Source of the DNA: an uncultured Bacilli bacterium
Lineage (GTDB): Bacteria; Bacillota_I; Bacilli_A; RF39; UBA660
Direction: 5' to 3'
DNA: 16,635 nucleotides
NCBI GenBank assembly: GCA_947631525.1
Contig: CANRLQ010000011.1
Span: 1-16,635 of the forward strand
The notes under the pieces are model-generated. The model ran no database searches. It had not been told where the DNA came from and saw only the letters and a list, made by a program, of their open reading frames with translations. A program made the position numbers and the translations under genes. Position 1 is the first letter of the stretch, and each line of letters starts with the position of its first letter. This document shows, piece by piece, positions 7,184 to 13,301 of this stretch.

Positions 7184-8011
7184 ATGAATAGTGGTATTTA
7201 TAGATTAGTAGCAAGAAATAAAGATACAAATGAAATAACACAAATAAGAATACAACCATTGAATAGTAATGAACAAAGATTTAATGTTAATATATCTTCA
7301 ATTGATAATTTAACTACTTATTTTACTAATGAGCAACAATTGATAAAAAGACTTTATGATAATAAGTATATTAATTTTTTGAATGCTGATTTATATATTG
7401 AGTATAAATTTAATGGTAAACCTAATTTTGTAGAAGTTATTTACAAAAATAATTCTTTTTTTAGAAATTTTATAAAGGAAAGTGAAAGTAAAATATCTGA
7501 AACAGATCCATTATTTAAAAATATATGTAATAGGATATTAAAAGAATTAATTAATGAAGATAAATATTATCATTTAAAAAGAAATAATATTGTGAATAAA
7601 AAAATAATTGAAAAAATAGATGAATATTTAGATTCTAAAACAGGTGAAAGTAAGAGCTTTAATTATAAAATAATATTAAGATATTTATCAAATTACCGTG
7701 TGTTGAGGGATTTAAATAACTATTTAGAACATTATAATGATTATGATTATATAGATGAATTAGAAGAAAAAAATATTGAAAGAAAAAAATGTAAATATGA
7801 TTTTAGTAAAAAAAAGACAAAGTTAAAATTATATCAAATACCAGCAAATATTACTAATAAAACTATTGAAACAGATGAAGAAGAAAAGGATGAACCATAC
7901 ATATTTGATTACATGGATTTAGATGATGTTTTATCTTTATCAAAAGATGAACTAGCTAAATATAAAATTGATAAAGATGTTTATGATGAATATATAAATA
8001 AAAAAAGATAA
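7184..8011 (+). CDS. Hypothetical protein between topA and xerC
   Basis: A 275-residue protein I do not recognise. It is rich in Asn, Lys, Tyr and Ile with no signal peptide, membrane segment or Cys motif (only two Cys), so it is probably cytoplasmic. The N-terminal ~85 residues look like beta strands (GIYRLVARNKDTNEITQIRI). The middle (about 85-200) is helical with mixed charge. Around 200-220 there is a Lys-rich patch (KKKTKLKLYQIP). The C-terminus is acidic (TDEEEKDEP, then YMDLDDVLSLSKDELAKY). Start: ATG at 7184 after AAGGAG (7171-7176). It has its own promoter and a hairpin at its end, so it is probably its own unit. In other Bacillota trmFO often sits between topA and xerC. This protein shows no FAD-binding GxGxxG, so it is not that enzyme. 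Confidence 0.8.
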   Translation: MNSGIYRLVARNKDTNEITQIRIQPLNSNEQRFNVNISSIDNLTTYFTNEQQLIKRLYDNKYINFLNADLYIEYKFNGKPNFVEVIYKNNSFFRNFIKESESKISETDPLFKNICNRILKELINEDKYYHLKRNNIVNKKIIEKIDEYLDSKTGESKSFNYKIILRYLSNYRVLRDLNNYLEHYNDYDYIDELEEKNIERKKCKYDFSKKKTKLKLYQIPANITNKTIETDEEEKDEPYIFDYMDLDDVLSLSKDELAKYKIDKDVYDEYINKKR

Positions 8012-8023
8012 TATATCTTTTTT
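8001..8023 (+). terminator. Weak terminator-like hairpin at the end of the hypothetical gene
   Basis: A perfect 10-bp stem, AAAAAAGATA (8001-8010) with TATCTTTTTT (8014-8023), has a 3-base loop. The TAA stop (8009-8011) sits in it. Only one G-C pair is present, so it may be a partial terminator that lets xerC be expressed by readthrough. Confidence 0.5.
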
Positions 8024-8045
8024 ATTAATAATGGATAGTGATTAT

Positions 8046-8933
8046 ATGGATAAATTGATAAATGAGTTTTTAGAATATCTTAAAGTAGAAAAAAATTATT
8101 CTTATCATACAATTGATAGTTATGAAAAAGATTTAAGAAATTATCAAGATTTTTTGAACAAAGAAAAAATAATGATAGAAAATACTAACTATAAGATAAT
8201 AAGAAAGTATTTAACTGTTATGTATGAAAAAAAATATACTAATAAAACAATTGCTAGGAATATAAGTACCCTTAGAACTTTTTCTAAATATTTATTAAAA
8301 GAGAATATAATTACGGATAATCCAATGGTGTTAATATCCAATCCTAAAATAGAAAAAAGACTACCTAATTTTTTATATTATGATGAATTAGAAACATTAC
8401 TGAATATACCGGATAAATCAACCACATTAGGATTAAGAGATGCTGTTATACTGGAAATGTTTTATTCAACAGGGATACGTGTTAGTGAACTCATAAACAT
8501 AAAAATAAGTGATATTAATTTTTATGATAAAAAGATATTAATATTGGGTAAAGGTAATAAAGAACGATATGTATTATATGGAGATTATTTAAAACAAGTT
8601 TTAGATTTATATTTAAAAGAAAGTAGACCTAAATTAGTAAAAGATAATGACTATCTAATTCTAAATAAAAATGGTGGAAAAATAACAGATAGAGGAATTA
8701 GATTAATAATATCTAATATCTTAAAAAAAGGAGAACTTGATTATCATGTAAGTCCTCATACCTTGAGACATACATTCGCAACTCATATGTTAGAAAATGG
8801 TGCAGACTTAAAGAATGTTCAGGAACTATTAGGACATTCTAATTTATCAACAACAGGAATATATACGCATATAACAAATGAAAGACTTAGAACAGCGTAT
8901 TTAAATAATCATCCTAGAGCAAAATTAGAATAA
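8046..8933 (+). CDS. xerC: Tyrosine recombinase XerC
   Basis: Site-specific recombinase that resolves chromosome dimers at dif, together with XerD. It is 295 residues from the chosen start. An N-terminal SAM-like DNA-binding domain covers about residues 1-90 and the catalytic domain about 105-290. All active-site residues are visible: Arg145 (STGIRVSEL), Lys169 (LGKGNKERY), His238 and Arg241 (HTLRHTFATH), His264 (LLGHSNLST) and the nucleophile Tyr273 (GIYTHI). The KRLPNFLYYDELE segment and the HPRA ending resemble Bacillus XerC more than XerD, and it lies downstream of topA as xerC does in many Bacillota. I prefer the start at 8046, where AGTGAT lies just upstream. The ATG at 8031 (five residues longer) has no ribosome binding site. 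No promoter of its own is obvious. Confidence 0.88.
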   Translation: MDKLINEFLEYLKVEKNYSYHTIDSYEKDLRNYQDFLNKEKIMIENTNYKIIRKYLTVMYEKKYTNKTIARNISTLRTFSKYLLKENIITDNPMVLISNPKIEKRLPNFLYYDELETLLNIPDKSTTLGLRDAVILEMFYSTGIRVSELINIKISDINFYDKKILILGKGNKERYVLYGDYLKQVLDLYLKESRPKLVKDNDYLILNKNGGKITDRGIRLIISNILKKGELDYHVSPHTLRHTFATHMLENGADLKNVQELLGHSNLSTTGIYTHITNERLRTAYLNNHPRAKLE

Positions 8934-8985
8934 AGTTAAACATTTTGAAATAAATTTATAGTGTATAAAATGATAGGAGAGTCTA

Positions 8986-9669
8986 ATGAACTATAATAAT
9001 TTATTTTTAAAATGTAATTTACCAGATCCTTTAACTAAGGAAGAATTAAATAAATATTTAAAATTATGTAAAGAAGGAAACAAAGAAGCTAAAAATATTA
9101 TTGTTAATCATAATATTAAATTAGTATTAAGTCGTGTAATAGAAAGATTTAAAACAATGGGTTATGATAATGAAGAATTAGTGTCTGTGGGCTTAATAGG
9201 TCTATTAAAAAGTATTGATGGCTTTGATATAAATAGGGAAACTAATTTTGTATCATTTGCTGTAAAATGTATTGATAATGAAATATTAATGTTTATAAGA
9301 AAAGAAAAAAAGTTTATTTATTGCGATAGTTTTGAAAAGACGTTAATGATTAATGATGAAAGGGAAATTAAAATTAAAGATGTATTAGCAGATATAACTG
9401 CTGATTTTATTCCAAAATATGAATATAAAGAATTATTAATCAATATACGAAGGTTGGTTGAACAGTTAAAAGAACCAGATAGACAAATTGTTATGTTATA
9501 TTTTGGATTTGATAGTGATAAAAGATATAGACAAATGGAATTATCCCAAATGTTTAATATTTCCAGACCACAGATATCTAGATGTATATCAAAAAATGCA
9601 TATAAAATTGGTTGTGAATTAAGAGAGATGGGACTTATTGATAAAGTAAGACAAAAAGTAAAGTATTAG
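8986..9669 (+). CDS. RNA polymerase sigma factor, SigE/SigK-like (sigma-70 family)
   Basis: A 227-residue sigma-70 family protein. Region 2 lies at about 36-106: NHNIKLVLSRVIERF, then EELVSVGLIGLLKSI and FAVKCIDNEILMFIR. The phrase NEILM-x-(I/L)R is typical of the sporulation factors SigE and SigK. Region 3 is short or absent, as in those factors. Region 4 is at about 152-212: LKEPDRQIVMLYFGF, then a helix-turn-helix YRQMELSQMFNISRPQISR. It lacks the N-terminal pro-sequence expected of pro-SigE, and SpoIIGA is not next to it. Start: ATG after AGGAGA (8975-8980). TATAAA at 8964-8969 is a possible -10 box without a clear -35. It may be a diverged sporulation factor or one that has taken another role. 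The sub-family is uncertain. Confidence 0.85.
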   Translation: MNYNNLFLKCNLPDPLTKEELNKYLKLCKEGNKEAKNIIVNHNIKLVLSRVIERFKTMGYDNEELVSVGLIGLLKSIDGFDINRETNFVSFAVKCIDNEILMFIRKEKKFIYCDSFEKTLMINDEREIKIKDVLADITADFIPKYEYKELLINIRRLVEQLKEPDRQIVMLYFGFDSDKRYRQMELSQMFNISRPQISRCISKNAYKIGCELREMGLIDKVRQKVKY

Positions 9670-9694
9670 TTTTACATTATTATTTGATTATTAG

Positions 9695-9734
9695 AAAAAA
9701 ATAAAGAATTATGTTAAAAATTCTTTATTTTTTT
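9695..9734 (+). terminator. Rho-independent terminator after the sigma gene
   Basis: A perfect 16-bp stem pairs 9695-9710 with 9719-9734 around an 8-base loop. The 3' arm ends in a run of seven T. A third copy of the arm sequence follows at 9737-9748, allowing an alternative hairpin with 9719-9730. Confidence 0.7.
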
Positions 9735-9754
9735 ATAAATAAAGAATTTAGTTA

Positions 9755-9783
9755 TTGAATAAAATAAATTGGTTTGTTATAAT
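9755..9783 (+). promoter_or_regulatory. Strong extended -10 promoter of ppdK
   Basis: -35 TTGAAT (9755-9760), 17-base spacer, and TATAAT (9778-9783) preceded by TGT (9775-9777) as an extended -10. Transcription would start near 9790, just before the AGGAGG of ppdK. The TTG that an ORF finder may take as a start is part of this -35 box. Confidence 0.8.
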
Positions 9784-9808
9784 TATAATGTTAGATAGGA
9801 GGAAGATT

Positions 9809-12448
9809 ATGACAAAATATGTTTATTTATTTAAAGAAGGAAATAAAGATATGCGTAATTTACTTGGTGGTAAAGGAGCAAATTTAGCTGAAATGACTAG
9901 TTTAGGTCTTCCAATACCACAAGGATTTACAGTTACAACAGAAGCATGTACAGAATACTATAACGATGGAAAAAATATTTCAAAAGAAATACAAGATCAA
10001 ATTTTTGAAGCATTAAAAGAAATCGAAAGTATTCAAGGTAAAAAATTTGGTGATAATAATGATCCACTTTTAGTATCTGTAAGAAGTGGAGCACGTGCTT
10101 CAATGCCAGGTATGATGGATACAATTTTAAATTTAGGATTAAATGATGAAGCAGTTGAAGGATTTGCTAAAAAAACAGGGAATGAAAGATTTGCCTATGA
10201 TTCATATCGTAGATTTATTCAAATGTATTCAGATGTTGTTATGGAAGTACCAAAATCTTATTTTGAAAAAATAATTGATGAGGTAAAAGAAGCAAGAGGA
10301 ATTAAATATGATACAGAACTTACAACTGATGATTTAAAAGAGTTAGTTAAGAAATTTAAAGCTGTATATAAAGAATCTATGAATGGAGAAGAGTTCCCAC
10401 AAGAACCAATAGAACAACTTATGGGGGCTATAAAAGCAGTATTCCGTTCATGGGATAACCCAAGAGCGATAGTTTATCGTCGTATGAATGATATTCCAAG
10501 TAGTTGGGGGACTGCTGTAAATGTTCAATCAATGGTATTTGGTAATATGGGTGATACATCTGGTACAGGTGTAGCATTTACTAGAAATCCATCTACAGGT
10601 GAAAAAGGAATATATGGTGAATATTTAATTAATGCTCAAGGTGAAGATGTAGTTGCAGGTGTTAGAACACCTCAACCAATTACAAAATTAAAGGAAGATT
10701 TACCAGAATGCTATGAAGAATTTATGAGATTAGCAGAAAAACTAGAAAATCACTATAAAGATATGCAAGATATGGAATTTACAATTCAAGAAGGTAAACT
10801 TTATTTCTTACAAACAAGAAATGGTAAAAGAACAGCGCAAGCTGCAATTAAAATTGCTTGTGATTTAGTTGATGAAGGAATGATAAGCGAAGAAGAAGCA
10901 GTAATGCGTATTGAGGCAAAATCATTAGATCAACTATTACATCCAACATTTAATAAAGAATCACTTGAACAAGGTGAGGTAATTGGTGAGGCACTTCCAG
11001 CAAGTCCTGGTGCTGCTTCAGGTAAAATAGTATTTACAGCCGATGAAGCAAAACAATTAGGAATAGGTGGAAAAGAAGAAAAAGTTATTCTTGTTAGACT
11101 TGAAACTACTCCAGAAGATATTGAAGGTATGATTGCTGCCCAAGGAATACTTACTGTACGTGGTGGTATGACTAGTCATGCAGCAGTTGTAGCCCGTGGT
11201 ATGGGTACTTGTTGTGTATCTGGATGTGGTGATATTAAGATAAATGAAGAAAAAGAAGAATTTGAATTAGGTGGATATACATTTAAAAAGGGTGATTATA
11301 TCTCATTAGATGGTTCAACAGGTAAAATATATAAAGGTGAAATAAAGACTGAAGAAGCAACAGTATCAGGAAATTTTGGACGTATTATGAGTTGGGCTGA
11401 TAGAATCAGAACACTTAAAGTTCGTACTAATGCTGATAATCCAAGAGATACTAAAAATGCTATTAATTTAGGAGCTGAAGGTATTGGTCTTTGTCGAACT
11501 GAGCATATGTTCTTTGATGCAGAAAGAATTCCAAAAATTAGAAAAATGATTTTATCAGAAACAGTAGAAGATCGTGAAATATCGTTGAATGAATTAATAC
11601 CATTCCAAAAAGGTGATTTTAAAGCAATGTATAAAGAATTAAAAGGTCTTCCAATGACAGTACGTTATTTAGATCCACCTTTACATGAATTCTTACCTAC
11701 TGAAGAAGAAGATATAAAAGCATTAGCTAAAGAAATGAATGTAACAGAAGAAAAATTAAAACAAAAATGTGATGAATTACATGAGTTTAATCCAATGATG
11801 GGACATAGAGGATGTAGATTAGCAGTAACATATCCAGAAATTGCTAAAATGCAAACAAGAGCTTTAATGGAAGCTGCTATTGAAGTAAAAGAAGAAGATG
11901 GATATGATATTGTACCAGAAATAATGATTCCACTTGTTGGAGAAAAGAAAGAATTAGATTTTGTTAAAAATATTGTTATTGAAACAGCAGAAATTGTTAA
12001 GAAGGAAAAGAACTCAGATATTGAATATCATATTGGAACAATGATTGAGATTCCAAGAGCAGCATTACTTGCTGATCAGATAGCTGAATCTGCTGAATTC
12101 TTCTCATTTGGTACTAATGATTTAACACAAATGACATTTGGTTTTTCAAGGGATGATGCAGGTAAATTTTTAGAATCATATTATCAAAATAAAATTTATG
12201 AATCAGACCCATTTGCAAAATTAGATCAAGATGGTGTAGGTAAATTGGTAAAAATGGCAGCTGAACTTGGACGTAAAACAAGACCAAATATTAAATTAGG
12301 AATTTGTGGTGAACATGGAGGAGATCCTGCTTCAGTCGAGTTCTGTCATAATATTGGACTTACTTATGTATCTTGTTCACCATTTAGAGTACCAATTGCT
12401 AGACTTGCAGCAGCTCAAGCCGCAATCAAGTCTGGGACACAGATGTAA
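9809..12448 (+). CDS. ppdK: Pyruvate, phosphate dikinase
   Basis: Reversibly converts ATP, phosphate and pyruvate to AMP, pyrophosphate and phosphoenolpyruvate, linking glycolysis and gluconeogenesis in anaerobes. The length is 879 residues, as in clostridial enzymes. The ATP-grasp domain at the N-terminus starts with NLLGGKGANLAEM (18-30) and RSGARASMPGMMDT. The phosphohistidine domain has His457 in GGMTSHAAVVARGMGT. The C-terminal PEP/pyruvate domain has GLCRTEHMFF, FGTNDLTQMTFG and the catalytic Cys833 in GICGEHGGDP. These sit within two residues of the known catalytic His455 and Cys831 of the Clostridium symbiosum enzyme. Start: the ATG at 9809 after AGGAGG (9797-9802), not the upstream TTG at 9755. 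It has its own promoter and terminator and looks monocistronic. No PPDK regulatory protein gene is in the window. Confidence 0.97.
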   Translation: MTKYVYLFKEGNKDMRNLLGGKGANLAEMTSLGLPIPQGFTVTTEACTEYYNDGKNISKEIQDQIFEALKEIESIQGKKFGDNNDPLLVSVRSGARASMPGMMDTILNLGLNDEAVEGFAKKTGNERFAYDSYRRFIQMYSDVVMEVPKSYFEKIIDEVKEARGIKYDTELTTDDLKELVKKFKAVYKESMNGEEFPQEPIEQLMGAIKAVFRSWDNPRAIVYRRMNDIPSSWGTAVNVQSMVFGNMGDTSGTGVAFTRNPSTGEKGIYGEYLINAQGEDVVAGVRTPQPITKLKEDLPECYEEFMRLAEKLENHYKDMQDMEFTIQEGKLYFLQTRNGKRTAQAAIKIACDLVDEGMISEEEAVMRIEAKSLDQLLHPTFNKESLEQGEVIGEALPASPGAASGKIVFTADEAKQLGIGGKEEKVILVRLETTPEDIEGMIAAQGILTVRGGMTSHAAVVARGMGTCCVSGCGDIKINEEKEEFELGGYTFKKGDYISLDGSTGKIYKGEIKTEEATVSGNFGRIMSWADRIRTLKVRTNADNPRDTKNAINLGAEGIGLCRTEHMFFDAERIPKIRKMILSETVEDREISLNELIPFQKGDFKAMYKELKGLPMTVRYLDPPLHEFLPTEEEDIKALAKEMNVTEEKLKQKCDELHEFNPMMGHRGCRLAVTYPEIAKMQTRALMEAAIEVKEEDGYDIVPEIMIPLVGEKKELDFVKNIVIETAEIVKKEKNSDIEYHIGTMIEIPRAALLADQIAESAEFFSFGTNDLTQMTFGFSRDDAGKFLESYYQNKIYESDPFAKLDQDGVGKLVKMAAELGRKTRPNIKLGICGEHGGDPASVEFCHNIGLTYVSCSPFRVPIARLAAAQAAIKSGTQM

Positions 12449-12578
12449 AACAAGATATTATGCATTTTTATTCATATGATTATTATAAATGATGATGTTA
12501 TAAGATATGAATATGAAATATTTAAATATAAAAATGTGAATTTAAAAAGACAGTATTTGTAATGTTTATACATTATTT

Positions 12579-12618
12579 AGACTAAGATTATAACTAAGTT
12601 ATAATCTTAGTCTTTTTT
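12579..12618 (+). terminator. Rho-independent terminator downstream of ppdK
   Basis: A perfect 16-bp stem pairs 12579-12594 with 12598-12613, around a 3-base loop (TAA), followed by a T-run to 12618. It lies 130 bases after the ppdK stop, so the mRNA has a long 3' untranslated region. Confidence 0.85.
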
Positions 12619-12797
12619 ATGCTGAAAATATATTATAAATTAAAAAGTAAATTTATTACTTTTGAAATAAAAAAATATAATAAATTATAGAAAATATTTG
12701 TGAAAAATTTCCTAAAATAAAAATATTATAGTAATCTATAAATAGATGTGTTATAACAATATTTAAATATTTTGAAAAATATATTGTTAAAAAGAAA

Positions 12798-12826
12798 TTG
12801 TTTAATATCTTTTTTTGTTTTATAAT
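12798..12826 (+). promoter_or_regulatory. Probable promoter of the Smr gene
   Basis: TTGTTT (12798-12803), 17-base spacer, TATAAT (12821-12826). The start codon is 36 bases further on. A second TATAAT (12841-12846) is too close to the ribosome binding site to be the main -10. Confidence 0.55.
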
Positions 12827-12861
12827 TATTATGTAATACATATAATAGAAGGGTAATTGAT

Positions 12862-13128
12862 ATGGATTTGATTGAAACAATGTTTGTTCATAATTTACCT
12901 AAAATTGATTTACATGGGTATGATAGGCAAACAGCAGAATTATTAATAAATGATTTTATTAAAGAAAATATTAAATTGAAAAATGAATTATTTGTTATAA
13001 TTCATGGTATTGGTAGTGGTATATTAAAAAATACTACACATAATGTTTTATCAAGAAACAAAAATGTCTTGGATTTTTCTATTTGTTATAATAATATTGG
13101 TAGTACGATTGTTCGTATTAAAATTTGA
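12862..13128 (+). CDS. Stand-alone Smr-domain protein
   Basis: An 88-residue protein consisting almost wholly of an Smr (small MutS-related) domain. Visible motifs are KIDLHGY (14-20, the LDLHG signature), VIIHGIGSGILK (45-56, the HGxGxG loop), THNVL (59-63) and NNIGSTIVRIK at the end. Smr domains are nicking or RNA-cleaving nucleases or nucleic-acid binders, best known from the C-terminus of MutS2, where they act in ribosome rescue and recombination control. Here the domain stands alone with no MutS part and only ~13 residues in front. Start: ATG after AGAAGGG (12847-12853). It ends in TGA. It appears to be transcribed on its own. A separate MutS2 may exist elsewhere in the genome. Confidence 0.9.
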   Translation: MDLIETMFVHNLPKIDLHGYDRQTAELLINDFIKENIKLKNELFVIIHGIGSGILKNTTHNVLSRNKNVLDFSICYNNIGSTIVRIKI

Positions 13129-13153
13129 CAAAATAGCAAAAATATGGTAGAAT
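13125..13153 (+). promoter_or_regulatory. Upstream promoter, overlapping the Smr stop codon
   Basis: TTGACA (13125-13130), 17-base spacer, TAGAAT (13148-13153) preceded by TGG as an extended -10. The TGA stop of the Smr gene lies inside the -35 box. It would give the next gene a leader about 140 bases long, or a short separate RNA. Confidence 0.5.
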
Positions 13154-13240
13154 TCTATTAACAACAAAGAAAAAGAACCTTTGAAATACAATGTAAAAAT
13201 TGAATTTTGAAAGTTTTTTGCAAAAAAGTGAAAAAAATTG

Positions 13241-13269
13241 TTGACAGAACAAAGTTTCTATGATAGTAT
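13241..13269 (+). promoter_or_regulatory. Strong proximal promoter of the surface-protein operon
   Basis: Consensus TTGACA (13241-13246), 17-base spacer, TAGTAT (13264-13269) preceded by TGA as extended -10. The expected start near 13276 leaves a short leader with a very G-rich ribosome binding site, AAAGGGGGGG (13288-13297). Confidence 0.75.
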
Positions 13270-13301
13270 AGGGGACATAAATTTTTAAAGGGGGGGTATT
13301 T

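Larger units (their letters stand above)
12449..12861. other. 413-base intergenic region without a gene
   Basis: Very AT-rich. It holds the ppdK terminator (12579-12618) and a promoter for the next gene (12798-12826). The rest shows only weak AT inverted repeats, for example CATTTTTAT (12463-12471) with ATAAAAATG (12528-12536), and AACAATAT (12755-12762) with ATATTGTT (12781-12788). I see no start codon with a ribosome binding site leading to a convincing small gene, and no recognisable structured RNA. Confidence 0.55.

Noticed and set aside
8031..8045. Longer start for xerC
   Set aside because: No ribosome binding site precedes the ATG at 8031, only the T-rich end of a hairpin. The ATG at 8046 has AGTGAT upstream. 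The difference is five residues, so this is a preference and not proof.
8046..8933. Phage or integrative-element integrase
   Set aside because: Length, HPRA ending, closeness to XerC in sequence and position behind topA fit the housekeeping recombinase. No attachment repeats or mobile genes are nearby.
9755..9808. N-terminal extension of ppdK from a TTG start
   Set aside because: This stretch holds the -35 and -10 boxes of the ppdK promoter. AGGAGG lies just before the ATG at 9809, and the catalytic residue numbers then match the known enzyme.
12656..12880. Minus-strand 74-residue hydrophobic ORF in the long gap
   Set aside because: Composition is that of random AT-rich DNA (Ile, Tyr, Phe, Asn), it has no ribosome binding site, and it overlaps the promoter and start of the Smr gene.
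4119..13128. Mycoplasma genetic code (TGA as Trp)
   Set aside because: Two genes end in TGA (4119-4121 and 13126-13128) at the expected ends of their families, no large gene has an internal TGA, and Trp is TGG throughout.
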